A stretch of 64,000 nt of DNA from an uncultured Thermomicrobia bacterium (GTDB lineage Bacteria > Chloroflexota > Chloroflexia > Thermomicrobiales > JALYUS01): positions 16,418 through 80,417 of the forward strand of contig CALBSO010000023.1 of the NCBI GenBank assembly GCA_937968015.1. Reading direction: 5' to 3'. The translations under genes were made by a program, and so were the position numbers. A model generated the notes under the pieces. The model had not been told where the DNA came from, searched no databases, and was given only the letters and a program-made list of their open reading frames with translations. Shown here one piece after another: positions 25,619-34,692 of the stretch; position 1 is the stretch's first letter; each line of letters begins with the position of its first letter.

Positions 25619-26428
25619 TTAAGTCACGGCGCCGAGATCAATGATCGCGCGGGCGGGCGCGGTCGGGTCGCCCTGGATGGAGATGGTGTCGCCCGCTTTG
25701 ATGTCGCTCACCATGCCCGATGTCTGCTTGCGCACGCTCGTGCTCGCGTTCGTCGTCACCGTCGTTGTCGAGCCATCGAAGCCTTGCAAGGTCAGCGTGC
25801 CGCCCGTAATCTGGGTGATCCGGCCAATCGGGCCGTTGAGACCGGGGAGAAGCGCGCCACCGGCCGTGCCGCCCGACGGCGAACCGCCATTCGTGCTTGC
25901 GGCGGCGCGATTGCGACCACCCACCGTGGGGCTTCCCGCGGCCGCCGTTCCCGCTGTCACGCCCGATCCACCGAACGCGCCACGGCCCTGCGCCGCATTT
26001 AGCGCGTAGATCGTCTTCGCGGTGTAGGTGGTATCGCCGGTCTTATCGCCTTGCAGCGCGACGATATCGCCCGTTGCCAGGTCGCTCAGTGCCGCAGATG
26101 CGAAGGTCGTCACGGTTGTGGAAGCGTTCGTCGCGACCGTGGTGGTCGTCGTTCCCGCTTGCGGTTGGAGTGTGATTGTCCCGCCGTCCACCTTCGTTAC
26201 TTTGCCAGTGACGGCGCTTCCCGCGTCACCGCCCGCCTGGCTGCTCGCGCCGCTCGTCCGTTGCCCGCCGGCCACCGCTGTCCCGCCCGCCCGCACGAAG
26301 GCGCTCCGGTCACTGGAGGCGGCATTCTGCCCGGCCGTCTCTCCTTGCCCGTAGGCGATGAACCCGGTCACAATGATGCCCAGAAGGACGACCGTGATGA
26401 TGACGACACGTATTCCGCCCCGCCGCAT
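25619..26428 (-). CDS. Exported protein with two DUF5666-like repeats
   Basis: The 269-residue protein starts with a membrane anchor or signal segment (MRRGGIRVVIITVVLLGIIVTGFIAYGQ), followed by a low-complexity Ser/Ala/Gly region. It contains two similar beta-rich units, GKVTKVDGGTITLQPQAGTTTTT and GRITQITGGTLTLQGFDGSTTTV, each continuing with NASTxV and then a GD-(I/T)-x-(A/S)-(L/I)-QGD segment. This is the pattern of DUF5666-type OB-like domains. A Gly/Ala/Ser linker separates the repeats. AGGAG lies upstream of ATG 26428. The function is unknown; the protein should sit outside the cytoplasmic membrane. Confidence 0.7.
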   Translation of the reverse strand: MRRGGIRVVIITVVLLGIIVTGFIAYGQGETAGQNAASSDRSAFVRAGGTAVAGGQRTSGASSQAGGDAGSAVTGKVTKVDGGTITLQPQAGTTTTTVATNASTTVTTFASAALSDLATGDIVALQGDKTGDTTYTAKTIYALNAAQGRGAFGGSGVTAGTAAAGSPTVGGRNRAAASTNGGSPSGGTAGGALLPGLNGPIGRITQITGGTLTLQGFDGSTTTVTTNASTSVRKQTSGMVSDIKAGDTISIQGDPTAPARAIIDLGAVT

Positions 26429-26565
26429 CGTTGATGTTTCTCCTGAGTACGCGCATCCACCGCGATAAGTATACTCTCTAATAGCCACGCAAATGCAAGA
26501 TATTTGTAAAAAGAATGCCTGCGTGTTCGCCGCGTGGCATCCGATAAGGGAATTGGTGTCCGATG

Positions 26566-27792
26566 TTACCCAATGCGGAAGGTGATGGGGAGCGACTTGG
26601 GGCCACGGAAGGCGAAGCCCTCGATCCAGTCAACGTGGTCGCTGACGAGTTGCATGTCCGCGCACCGCTGCACGATCGTCAGGACGGCGGTTTGCGCCTC
26701 CGCCCGCGCCACTGCCGCGCCGAGGCAGAAATGTGGCCCGTGCGCGAAGGTGAGATGCCGGTTTGGCTGACGAGTGATGTCGAAGCGTTCCGGGTTGGAA
26801 AACTGTGCCTCATCGCGGTTGGCGGAGCCGAAGAGCAGGTAGATATTCTGCCCCGGCTCGATGGTCTGCCCGCCAATCGCGATGGGTTCCTTCGCGACGC
26901 GGCTCGTCGCTTGCACGGGGCTGTCGTAGCGCATCACTTCCTCGATCGCCGGGCGGATCAACTCCGGGTTCGCGCGCAGTTGGGCCAGCGCCTCCGGGCG
27001 GCGCGCGAGCGTGAGGATGGCATTGCCGATCAGGTGCGCGGTCGAGTTATTGCCGCCGACGAGGAGCGCGATGCACATGACGACCATCTCATCCGTCGTT
27101 AGGCGGTCGCCCTGCTCCTCGGCCTGAATCATCATCGTGATCAGGTCTTCGCGCGGCTCCGTGCGGCGGGCAGCGATCACGTCTTCGAGGTATGCTTTCA
27201 TTTCCAGCATACTCGCCTGACCTTGCCGCATGATCGGGATACGCTCGTGCATCGTGCCGGAGCGGTCGTAGACGCGCACCTGATCGCGGCTCCAGCGCGT
27301 GAAATCCTCCTGATCCGCTTGCGGTACGCCGAGCATATCGGCGATCACCCAGCCGGGCAGCGGCACCGCGACATCGTGCATGACATCCATGCCGCCGCGC
27401 GCCATCACGCGGTCGAGCAGCGAATTGCAGGTCGCCTCGATCCGCTCCCGCTTCGTTTCCGTGACGCGCGCCGAGAACGCTTTGGTCATCAGTGTGCGTA
27501 GCCGCGTATGGCGTGGCGGGTCCGAAAGGAGCATGCGGCTGCCGAGGACATGACGCAGCGGCGTCAGTTCCTGCTGCACATCGTCCGGCAGCACCGCGAA
27601 GGTCGCCTCGACACGCGCGGAGGAGATGCGCGGGTCATTGAGGATGGCAACGATGTCGTCATACCGGCTGAGCAGCCAGTACGGCCCATTCCAGAAGACG
27701 GGCGATTCCCGCCGCAACCGCTCGTAGATCGGGTATGGATTCACCTGCACCGCCGGGTCGCTGAAGTTGTATGTCGCAGCCGTCACGGACAT
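26566..27792 (-). CDS. Cytochrome P450
   Basis: The 408-residue protein carries the haem-thiolate motif FAHGPHFCLGAAVARAE with Cys356, the ExxR helix (EEVMRYDSPVQATSRVAKEPI region) and an I-helix LLVGGNNSTAHL, in which the usual acid-alcohol pair AGxD/ET is GGNNST. This is a variant that can alter oxygen activation. Class I bacterial P450s need ferredoxin and a reductase, which are not nearby. AAGGAAATC precedes ATG 27792. The substrate cannot be deduced. Confidence 0.93.
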   Translation of the reverse strand: MSVTAATYNFSDPAVQVNPYPIYERLRRESPVFWNGPYWLLSRYDDIVAILNDPRISSARVEATFAVLPDDVQQELTPLRHVLGSRMLLSDPPRHTRLRTLMTKAFSARVTETKRERIEATCNSLLDRVMARGGMDVMHDVAVPLPGWVIADMLGVPQADQEDFTRWSRDQVRVYDRSGTMHERIPIMRQGQASMLEMKAYLEDVIAARRTEPREDLITMMIQAEEQGDRLTTDEMVVMCIALLVGGNNSTAHLIGNAILTLARRPEALAQLRANPELIRPAIEEVMRYDSPVQATSRVAKEPIAIGGQTIEPGQNIYLLFGSANRDEAQFSNPERFDITRQPNRHLTFAHGPHFCLGAAVARAEAQTAVLTIVQRCADMQLVSDHVDWIEGFAFRGPKSLPITFRIG

Positions 27793-27840
27793 CGCGGATT
27801 TCCTTGCCGCCTTGCAACCGCCAATCTAGGCGTCGCCGCG

Positions 27841-28785
27841 TCAGATTTCGGAGAACCACTGAGGGTCAATGCTGACCTCTTCAACCTGCTGCGTGCTGAC
27901 ACCTAATTTCAAGTCCTTGAGGAGTATGCACAGTTGATCGCCATCAATCAGGTCTATGACAGGAGCGCCATCCCTGGTCGCCTCTTTCTTTGCTCCCGAA
28001 GTATATGTGCCCGTCGTGATCAGCAAACCTTTATCGGTCCTGCCTACCATTGCACCGCGAAAACTACGGACCTCTTCCGCGCCGACACTGCCTTTGTATC
28101 GTTTGCATTGAAAGAAGACCTGAAAACTCAAAAGGGAGATACGAAGAACGCCGATTCCGTCTATTCCGCCGTCTCCGCTACGTCCGGTTACTTCCACTTT
28201 CGTAAACCCGGACTCGCGTAGGAGACGCTGACATAATCGTTCGAATCCGCTTGGAGGTATCGCTAGCAGTTCATCGAGAAGGACATCTCGCCACTTCTCG
28301 AACACGGTACTGCTGAACTTTCCTGATTCGTCCCCCATCGGCAATTCAGTGGGCAGGGCGATCTGGTCGGACATTCCTTCCGCTGGCTCAACCAGCGAGA
28401 CAGACTCCTTCGGTGACATCTTTCTGACGGTAATAGGAATCGCCGCCATGTCGGCCTCAGAAAGGCTACGACCCGAATCGGTAATTGCCCACACACCACG
28501 ACTGCTATTCTCGATGGCATCAACCTTTTTGAGATATGAACGCGCCCAATGTAAACGATACCCGATCTCCGTTCCCGACCCCTTGCCGTGCATCACACTT
28601 TGTTGTGCTTCCGTATATCCTTCGATTTCTATGACCTTGTCCATGATCTCTTGGATGGTTCCTGATCCACCCATTTGTGTAAGTGCTTGAAGGGTTGGCC
28701 AAAGCATCCTGTCGTAGCCAGGGACATTGGCCTTCGTCGTGATACCTGACGCCACAGATGCCTGCCCTTCTGGGGAGGGCACCAC
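27841..28785 (-). CDS. Mrr-like restriction endonuclease family protein (type IV)
   Basis: The 314-residue protein has an N-terminal winged-helix domain (about residues 25-115: MLWPTLQALTQMGGSGTIQEIMDKV, RSYLKKVDAIENSSRGVWAITDSG), as in Mrr_N, and a C-terminal PD-(D/E)xK-like nuclease: FERLCQRLLRESGFTKVEVTG, Asp209 in GDGGIDGIG, and QCKRYKG with Lys228. In the usual Mrr motif this is (Q/E)xK. Mrr proteins cut modified foreign DNA. Its base composition is visibly less GC-rich than its neighbours, and it has no methylase partner, so it is likely an acquired defence gene. The GTG start at 28785 is less certain. Confidence 0.85.
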   Translation of the reverse strand: MVPSPEGQASVASGITTKANVPGYDRMLWPTLQALTQMGGSGTIQEIMDKVIEIEGYTEAQQSVMHGKGSGTEIGYRLHWARSYLKKVDAIENSSRGVWAITDSGRSLSEADMAAIPITVRKMSPKESVSLVEPAEGMSDQIALPTELPMGDESGKFSSTVFEKWRDVLLDELLAIPPSGFERLCQRLLRESGFTKVEVTGRSGDGGIDGIGVLRISLLSFQVFFQCKRYKGSVGAEEVRSFRGAMVGRTDKGLLITTGTYTSGAKKEATRDGAPVIDLIDGDQLCILLKDLKLGVSTQQVEEVSIDPQWFSEI

Positions 28786-28982
28786 AAAAGGATACCCCTA
28801 CGAATCGGGCCGATCTTTCTGCTGAAAGCCCCATGAGTCCATACGAGATTAGCAGGCGCGATTAGGCACAGTCAAGCACGCACCTTCGGAAATTGAGCCG
28901 CAGGGCGTGGCAACGACCCGCTTTCCTGTCCGTTTCAGTCGCGGAAAGTGTCTCGAAACCAGCATCTCATCCTCCAGGTGCG

Positions 28983-29960
28983 CTATCGCTCATGGGTGTG
29001 ATCGGCGATGGCCTGCTGGATGAAGGCGTCAATGCGCGCCTGGGCGCGCGCCGCCAGGCCGAGCGTCATGTTGTTGAAGGCGTGGACGCCGCCGGGATAG
29101 ACGGCCAGTTCCGCCGCATTCCCCGCCGCGATCCAGCGTGTGTACATGAAGAGGTTGTCGTCAATCAGTGGGTCGAGTGTGCCGACGGTGAAGAGCGCGG
29201 GCGGCATCCCGCTCAGATCGGCATAGAGCGGCGAGACATCGGGATCGCGGCGCTGCTCCGGCGACACGAACTGGTCGGTGAACCACTGGACGATCGGCGT
29301 GCTGAGGACGAGATTCCGCTCGCCCCAGCGGCGCACGCTCGGTGTCAGCGAGAGGTCATACGCGCCCGCTTCGAGGTTGGCCCCGGCGAAGCCCGTGTAG
29401 CCGTGCCGGTCGCGCAGGCGCAGCAGCGTCACCGCCGAGAGGTGCGCGCCTGCCGAGAGGCCGCCGATGACGATCCGCTCCGTCCCGAACTCTTGTCGGG
29501 CATGCGCGACGAGCCAGAGCGCGGCGGCCTCGCAGTCATCCGGCGCGGCGGGATAAGGGTCTTCGGGTGCGAGGCGATAGTCCACACTGACGACCGCGAC
29601 GTTGCAGGCGCGCGCCACCCGCTCCAGCGCCGGATCTTGCTGGTGGGCGCGACCAATGACCCATCCGCCGCCGTGGATGTAGAGATAGACGCCCTCGATG
29701 GTCTCCGGGATGAAGAGACGCAGCATGATCGCGCCCGCCGGGCCGGGGATCGTCCGTTCGGTCGCCAGCTCAGAGAGGGTCAGCGGCCCCCAGATGCCCC
29801 TGCCCGACTCGCGCGCCGCGCGCGTGAACGCCGGTGGCTGGGTGTGTACCATTGGGATCGTCGCGAGCAGCGCCTCCAGCTGCGCATTGAAGGCGGCGGT
29901 TTCCGTGTCTATCGCGGCGGGGATGAACTGGTGCGGGTCGAGGCCGGTCGCGTCGTTCAT
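28983..29960 (-). CDS. Alpha/beta hydrolase (hormone-sensitive-lipase-like esterase)
   Basis: The 325-residue protein has the HSL-family oxyanion motif HGGGW (96-100), the nucleophile elbow GLSAG with Ser169, an acid residue in FTVGTLDPLIDDN, and the catalytic His in YPGGVHAFNNM. DYRLAPEDPYPAAPDDC is the typical family spacer. It is probably a cytoplasmic carboxylesterase. GGAG is located 8 nt before ATG 29960. It stands alone between opposite-strand genes. Confidence 0.92.
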   Translation of the reverse strand: MNDATGLDPHQFIPAAIDTETAAFNAQLEALLATIPMVHTQPPAFTRAARESGRGIWGPLTLSELATERTIPGPAGAIMLRLFIPETIEGVYLYIHGGGWVIGRAHQQDPALERVARACNVAVVSVDYRLAPEDPYPAAPDDCEAAALWLVAHARQEFGTERIVIGGLSAGAHLSAVTLLRLRDRHGYTGFAGANLEAGAYDLSLTPSVRRWGERNLVLSTPIVQWFTDQFVSPEQRRDPDVSPLYADLSGMPPALFTVGTLDPLIDDNLFMYTRWIAAGNAAELAVYPGGVHAFNNMTLGLAARAQARIDAFIQQAIADHTHER

Positions 29961-30116
29961 GGGTGCAACTCCAGCATTTCAGGCGTTCCTATCACGACGG
30001 TCACACGCGCACCGTGGAAGGGCGGTCTGCTGTTTCCTGTCGTGATGTAGCGTATCATGTTGTGGGGGATGTGCGGCAAGTGTGTCGCTCGCGTGTTGTA
30101 TCAGGGAGTTTTGCTC

Positions 30117-30842
30117 GTGTCACATCATACCGGAACGGTTCTCTCGCGCACGGCGGCGCCGGGACTTCGCCGTGCATTGCTCACGCCCGCGTTTTCCGCG
30201 CTGATCCTTATCAGTCTGCTCTTCGGGAGCGTCTTCATCGCGCTCGGCGTCGAAGTACACGCGTCGAAGACGCTCCCAGCCGACCGGCGTCTCCTGCACG
30301 CGGTTGACGACCACACCGCGTCGTGGCCCGTCGCCATCGGGAACGATGTCGGGCTGGTCGGCTCAGAGGTGGCGATTGCCGTGGCGGGGGTTGCGTTTGC
30401 CGGATGGTTCTTCCTGCGCCGTCGTTGGCTCGACGCACTCCTCTTTTTGGGCGCGGTAGGTGGGTACGGCACCCTCACCCTGCTGGTGAAGTATGTTGTC
30501 CGGCGCGAGCGCCCAATCGCCTTCTTCCGCGTCCCGGAGAGTGGCTACAGTTTCCCCAGCGGACATACGCTCGGCACGACCTGCCTCGCCTTGGCGCTCG
30601 GATTCTTGCTCTGGCATAGCGGCGCACGGCGCGGTCTCAAGGTCCTGGGCAACCTCGCGCTTTTCCTCGGCGTGCTCGTCATTGGGATGAGTCGCCTGCT
30701 GCTCGGCGTCCATTATCCGACCGATGTGCTCGGCAGTGTTCTGCTCGGCACGACATGGATGAGCGCGCTGATCGCGCTGCGCTACGCTGTCGAACGGTGG
30801 CTGATGGTCAGAACGCCACGCGCGCCGCTGGACGGCGGATAA
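30117..30842 (+). CDS. PAP2 family phosphatase (membrane lipid phosphatase-like)
   Basis: This 241-residue membrane protein has the three phosphatase motifs: KYVVRRERP (125-133), FPSGH (146-150) and SRLLLGVHYPTD with Arg193, His199 and Asp203. Five or six membrane helices surround them. Members dephosphorylate phosphatidic acid, PGP or undecaprenyl diphosphate at the membrane. GTG 30117 follows GGGAG at 10 nt; an upstream ATG at 30057 would add a Cys-rich, non-membrane stretch. The active-site residues face outside in this family. Confidence 0.9.
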   Translation: MSHHTGTVLSRTAAPGLRRALLTPAFSALILISLLFGSVFIALGVEVHASKTLPADRRLLHAVDDHTASWPVAIGNDVGLVGSEVAIAVAGVAFAGWFFLRRRWLDALLFLGAVGGYGTLTLLVKYVVRRERPIAFFRVPESGYSFPSGHTLGTTCLALALGFLLWHSGARRGLKVLGNLALFLGVLVIGMSRLLLGVHYPTDVLGSVLLGTTWMSALIALRYAVERWLMVRTPRAPLDGG

Positions 30843-30875
30843 CCACGGGAATAGCGGCGAAAGGAGGGGTGAGCG

Positions 30876-31874
30876 ATGAGTCGGCCAGTCACACTCTTCA
30901 CCGGCCAGTGGGCGGATCTGCCGCTGGAAAGGCTCGCGGAGAAGGCGAAAGCGTGGGGCTTCGATGGTCTCGAACTCGCCTGTTGGGGCGACCACTTCGA
31001 TGTGCAACGCGCCCTCGCGGAGCCGGAGTACACCGCGGCCCGATGGGAGATTCTCAACCGGCACGGTCTGCACTGCTTCGCCATCTCCACGCACCTCGTC
31101 GGGCAGGCGGTCTGCGATCCGATTGACGGGCGGCATCAGGCGATCTTGCCGCCGCACGTCTGGGGTGACGGAGAGGCGGAGGGCGTCCGCCAGCGCGCCG
31201 CGCGTGAGGTGATGGACACGGCCCGCGCCGCCGCGCGGTTCGGCGTCGGCATCGTCAACGGTTTCACCGGATCGAGCATCTGGCATCTCTTGTACTCGTT
31301 CCCGCCCAATGATTTCGCCGTGATCGAGCGCGGCTACGAAGATTTCGCGGCGCGGTGGAACCCGATCATGGATGTCTTCAAGCAGGAGGGGATCAGATTC
31401 GGGCTGGAAGTGCATCCGACCGAGATCGCCTACGACTTCGTCACGACACGCTCGGCGCTCGACGCGATCGGCAACCGCCCGGAGTTCGGCATCAACTTCG
31501 ACCCCAGCCACTTCGCGCACCAGTTCCTCGACCCGGCGGCGTATATCGCGGCGTTCGCGGATCGTATCTACCATGTCCACGTCAAGGACTCGAAGAAGAC
31601 GCTCGATGGCCGGACGAGCATCCTCGGCTCGCATCTGAACTTCGGCGACGCCCGCCGGGGCTGGGATTTCGTCTCGCCGGGGCATGGCGACGTAGATTTC
31701 GAGGCAATCTTCCGCGCGCTCAACCGGATCGGCTACAGCGGGCCCCTCTCGATCGAGTGGGAGGATTCCGGTATGGATCGAGAGTGGGGCGCGCCGGATG
31801 CCGTACGGTTCGTCCGCCGCACCGATTTCGCGCCCTCATCCGTCGCCTTCGACGCGGCGTTCCAGCGGTCGTAG
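30876..31874 (+). CDS. Sugar phosphate isomerase/epimerase (xylose isomerase-like TIM barrel)
   Basis: The 332-residue protein has metal-ligand strands typical of the AP-endonuclease-2-like barrel: FGLEVHPTEIAYD (Glu and His), FGINFDPSHFAHQFLDP (Asp and His), IYHVHVKDSK (His), a conserved HGDVDFEAIFRALNRIGYSGPLSIEWEDSGMDR, and a C-terminal acidic residue. It is the longer family form that often accompanies Gfo/Idh/MocA oxidoreductases. A strong AAAGGAGGGGTGAG precedes the ATG. It follows the PAP2 gene by 33 nt. The substrate is unknown. Confidence 0.88.
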   Translation: MSRPVTLFTGQWADLPLERLAEKAKAWGFDGLELACWGDHFDVQRALAEPEYTAARWEILNRHGLHCFAISTHLVGQAVCDPIDGRHQAILPPHVWGDGEAEGVRQRAAREVMDTARAAARFGVGIVNGFTGSSIWHLLYSFPPNDFAVIERGYEDFAARWNPIMDVFKQEGIRFGLEVHPTEIAYDFVTTRSALDAIGNRPEFGINFDPSHFAHQFLDPAAYIAAFADRIYHVHVKDSKKTLDGRTSILGSHLNFGDARRGWDFVSPGHGDVDFEAIFRALNRIGYSGPLSIEWEDSGMDREWGAPDAVRFVRRTDFAPSSVAFDAAFQRS

Positions 31875-31935
31875 TCCGATTGGGTGAAGCCTGCTTCGCC
31901 GATAGATGTTCCTGCATGTGCGTTTCCGCACAAAG

Positions 31936-31964
31936 TTGACACGGGATGACTGCGGTGGCACAAT
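31936..31964 (+). promoter_or_regulatory. Predicted promoter of the tetR-paa operon
   Basis: TTGACA (31936-31941), a 17-bp spacer and CACAAT (31959-31964, 4 of 6) lie upstream of the regulator. Transcription would begin at about 31970. An imperfect AACAA-GCGT-TTGTT repeat follows at 31979-31992 and could be an operator. Confidence 0.55.
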
Positions 31965-32008
31965 GAGGCGTGAAATCTAACAAGCGTTTGTTTGCAGACG
32001 GAGAACGA

Positions 32009-32626
32009 ATGGACGGACGCAAGCGGCAAATCGAGGATGTGGCGAGTACGCTCTTCAGCGAGCGCGGCTATAGCGCGACGAGTGTGCGGGACATCGCGCG
32101 CGCCCTTGACCTACAGGGCGGCAGCCTCTACGCACATATCTCCTCGAAAGAAGACGTGCTCTGGAACATCGTCAGCCGGGCGGCGGAGCGGTTTCATGTG
32201 GCGGTACGCCCGATTGCCAATGGCACGGACGCTGCTTCCACACGATTGCGTGGCATGGCGCGGGCGCATGTGCATGTCATCACGGACGATATCGAGCACG
32301 CGACCGTCTTCCTGCACGAATGGCGCTTCCTCGGCGTGGAGCGGCGTGCCGCGATTGGTCGTCAGCGCGATGCCTATGAAGCCTACTTCCGCGCCGTGAT
32401 TGCCGAGGGGATGTCGAATGGCGAGTTCCGCCCCGCCGACCCGAAAATGGCCGGCCTGGGCATCCTTTCCGGCCTGAACGGCATTGCGCAGTGGTACCGG
32501 CCCAATGGACCGCTCGCGCCAGACGCCATCGCCGATTCCTTTGCCGATCTCTTTCTGCGCGGCCTCACCGCCCCACGAACCGATCCCGAAAGTGGCCCGA
32601 ACTGCATCTGGAGGGAAGAAGCATGA
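32009..32626 (+). CDS. TetR family transcriptional regulator next to paa genes
   Basis: The 205-residue regulator has a TetR helix-turn-helix at residues 8-55 (VASTLFSERGYSATSVRDIARALDLQGGSLYAHISSKEDVLWNIV), followed by a helical ligand domain with an RRAAIGRQRDAYEAYFRAVI segment. ATG 32009 has GGAG 5 nt upstream. A GTG at 31970 sits at the predicted transcription start and could give a leaderless form 13 residues longer. The stop overlaps paaA as ATGA, so it is co-transcribed with the phenylacetyl-CoA epoxidase genes and probably regulates them, perhaps sensing a CoA thioester (inference). Confidence 0.88.
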   Translation: MDGRKRQIEDVASTLFSERGYSATSVRDIARALDLQGGSLYAHISSKEDVLWNIVSRAAERFHVAVRPIANGTDAASTRLRGMARAHVHVITDDIEHATVFLHEWRFLGVERRAAIGRQRDAYEAYFRAVIAEGMSNGEFRPADPKMAGLGILSGLNGIAQWYRPNGPLAPDAIADSFADLFLRGLTAPRTDPESGPNCIWREEA

Positions 32627-33540
32627 CTGAACAGGAACGATTGGACGCCTTCAACGCGCATGTCGCCAGTGGTGGCAAAGTCGAGCCGGGCGATTGGATG
32701 CCGGACGAGTATCGCAAGGCGGTGCTGAAGTTCGTCGAGATGCACGCGAACAGTGAATTGATGGGCGTCCTGCCGGAGCGCGAGTGGATCATGCGCGCTC
32801 CGTCCTTGAAGCGCAAACTCGCCCTCACCGCGAAGGTGCAGGACGAGGTCGGCCACGCGCAACTGCTCTACCGTGTCGCGGAAGACCTCGGCAAATCGCG
32901 TGAAGCGATGGTGGACGATCTCCTGGCGGGCAAGACGAAGTTCCATAATGTCTTCCATTACCCGACGAAGACCTGGGCCGATGTCGGGGTGATCGCCTGG
33001 CTCGTGGATGCCGCCGCGATTGTCGCGCAGCAGGCCTTACGGGAATCGTCCTACGCACCCTATGCCCGCACGATGAAGAAGATCTGCTGGGAAGAATCCG
33101 TCCATATCATTCACGGGCGCGATGTGCTCCTCTCTCTCCTCAACGGCACCGCAACGCAGCGCGCGATGGTGCAGGAGGCGCTGGATCGCTGGTGGGGCCC
33201 GCTGATGCAGATGCATGGCCCGCCGACCGACCCAACGAAGGACCGTGACCTTGCCTGGCGCATCAAGAACAAATCGAACGACAACCTGCGCCAGGAATTC
33301 CTCGGCATCTACGTCCCGCGTATCCGCGAACTTGGCCTCACCTTGCCTGATCCCGAACTGCGGTATGACGAGGCGTCCGGACGCTGGCTCTTCACCGAGC
33401 CGGACTGGAAGGAACTCTATGCCGTCGTCACCGGCCACGGCCCGATGTCTCAGCAACGCCTCGCCTTCCGCCAGATGAATTACGCCGCGACGCAGTGGGT
33501 GCGTGACGCTATGCTTGCCACCCCCCGCGTCGCGGCGTAA
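32623..33540 (+). CDS. paaA: 1,2-phenylacetyl-CoA epoxidase subunit PaaA (catalytic di-iron)
   Basis: The 305-residue protein is the monooxygenase catalytic subunit. Di-iron carboxylate ligands are visible as Glu45 (HANSELMGVL), E75xxH78 in QDEVGHAQLL, and E158xxH161 in WEESVHIIHG, plus YAPYARTMKKICW. PaaA with PaaC converts phenylacetyl-CoA to its 1,2-epoxide in the aerobic hybrid phenylacetate pathway. ATG 32623 overlaps the tetR stop; the longer frame is an artefact. paaB, paaC and paaD follow directly. Confidence 0.95.
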   Translation: MTEQERLDAFNAHVASGGKVEPGDWMPDEYRKAVLKFVEMHANSELMGVLPEREWIMRAPSLKRKLALTAKVQDEVGHAQLLYRVAEDLGKSREAMVDDLLAGKTKFHNVFHYPTKTWADVGVIAWLVDAAAIVAQQALRESSYAPYARTMKKICWEESVHIIHGRDVLLSLLNGTATQRAMVQEALDRWWGPLMQMHGPPTDPTKDRDLAWRIKNKSNDNLRQEFLGIYVPRIRELGLTLPDPELRYDEASGRWLFTEPDWKELYAVVTGHGPMSQQRLAFRQMNYAATQWVRDAMLATPRVAA

Positions 33541-33559
33541 GGGAGTGGGAGGTGATGTG

Positions 33560-33844
33560 ATGGATGTGTATGAAGTCTTTCGGCAGGAGCGGGAAGGGGA
33601 GCCGATGCGGCATGCGGGGAATGTCCTCGCGCCGGATCGAGAGTTGGCGACCCACTACGCGCGGGAGTTCTATAGCCGACGGCAGGAGAGCATCCGTCTC
33701 TGGGTCGTGCCACGCGCCGCGATCGAGCAGGTGGACGATCCTGATTTGCTCCAGCCGCCCCTCGACCGCTCCTTCAAGAAGCCCACGGGCTACGTCATCA
33801 AGGATAAACTCGACGCCGCCCGTGTCCGAGGGGGATTGCCATGA
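33560..33844 (+). CDS. paaB: 1,2-phenylacetyl-CoA epoxidase subunit PaaB
   Basis: This 94-residue small subunit begins MDVYEVFRQEREGEPMRHAGNV and has the conserved HYAREFYSRRQESIRLWVVPRAAI and a C-terminal FKKPTGYVIKDKL. In the E. coli enzyme PaaB bridges PaaAC heterodimers. GGAGGTGATGTG precedes ATG 33560, which excludes the earlier ATG at 33503. The stop overlaps paaC (ATGA at 33841). Confidence 0.93.
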   Translation: MDVYEVFRQEREGEPMRHAGNVLAPDRELATHYAREFYSRRQESIRLWVVPRAAIEQVDDPDLLQPPLDRSFKKPTGYVIKDKLDAARVRGGLP

Positions 33845-34692
33845 TGAGTCCGGAGTTCGAGGTTCGCGGGGCGAGGATGAAGACGGGGACACCCCGAACC
33901 CCGAACCCCGAACCCCGAACCGCATTAGCGGAGTTGCTACTCACGCTCGCGGACGATGAGTTCGTGCTCGGCTTCTGGGACTCGGAGTGGACGGGCATCG
34001 CGCCGATGTTGGAGGAGGATGTCGCCTTCTCGTCGCTCGCCCAGGATGAGATCGGGCACGCGCGCGTCCTCTACGAAATCCTCGCCGAACTCACGCATGA
34101 CACAGCGGATCACATTGCCTACGGTCGCCAGCCGGAGGAGTACCGGCACGCGCGCCTCCTGGATCATTCGCGCACGGACTGGGCGTTCAGCATTGCCCGT
34201 CGCTTCCTCTACGACACGGCAGACGCGACCCGCCTCACGGTGCTGGCGAATTCGTCGTATGCGCCCCTCGCGGGGATCGTGGGCAAGATCCGGCGCGAGG
34301 AGACGTACCATCGTATGCACATGGAGGCGTGGGTGAAGCGGCTCGCGGAGGCAGGCGGCGAGGCGCACCAACGGCTGTCCGTCGCGCTGGAAACGCTCTG
34401 GCCCGACGCGCTGACGATCTTCACGCCGTTCGATGGCGAAGAGGAGCTGCTGAACGCGGGCATTCTGCCCGAACCGCTGATGGCGATCCAGCAGCGATGG
34501 CTCGGTGAGATCGCGTCGTTCCTGCAACCGCTCGGCTTGCCCTTCCCATTCCGTGAGGCGGGTGGGGGCCGATACACGCCAACTTTCCCAATCACGATGG
34601 ACAGCGGACGCATCCGGCACTCTGATGATTTCCGCTGGCTCTGGAACGAGTTCACGATGGTCTATCGCGCCGAGCCGGGCGCGGAATGGTAG
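33841..34692 (+). CDS. paaC: 1,2-phenylacetyl-CoA epoxidase subunit PaaC, with repeat-coded N-terminus
   Basis: The 283-residue structural partner of PaaA keeps the ferritin-like fold pattern: LADDEFVLGFWDSEWTGIAP, LAQDEIGHARVLYEIL, YAPLAGIVGKIRREETYHRMHMEAWV. The first about 27 residues (through TPRTPNPEPRT) are not typical of PaaC. They are coded by a heptamer repeat in which CGAACCC recurs, placed directly after the ATGA-coupled start. The native family start would be near ALAELLLTLADDEF. No better start codon with a ribosome site lies after the repeat, so the extension is probably translated. Confidence 0.93.
   Translation: MMSPEFEVRGARMKTGTPRTPNPEPRTALAELLLTLADDEFVLGFWDSEWTGIAPMLEEDVAFSSLAQDEIGHARVLYEILAELTHDTADHIAYGRQPEEYRHARLLDHSRTDWAFSIARRFLYDTADATRLTVLANSSYAPLAGIVGKIRREETYHRMHMEAWVKRLAEAGGEAHQRLSVALETLWPDALTIFTPFDGEEELLNAGILPEPLMAIQQRWLGEIASFLQPLGLPFPFREAGGGRYTPTFPITMDSGRIRHSDDFRWLWNEFTMVYRAEPGAEW
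33850..33918. repeat. Heptamer repeat inside the 5' end of paaC
   Basis: The left arm (GAGTTCGAGGTTCGCGGGG) and the right arm, a run of CCCCGAA heptamers (about 33892-33918), are partly complementary. The element lies wholly in coding sequence and is kept in frame. Confidence 0.7.

Noticed and set aside
30363..31685. 440-codon minus-strand frame opposite PAP2 and the isomerase
   Set aside because: Antisense to two well-supported genes, with no domain or ribosome site.
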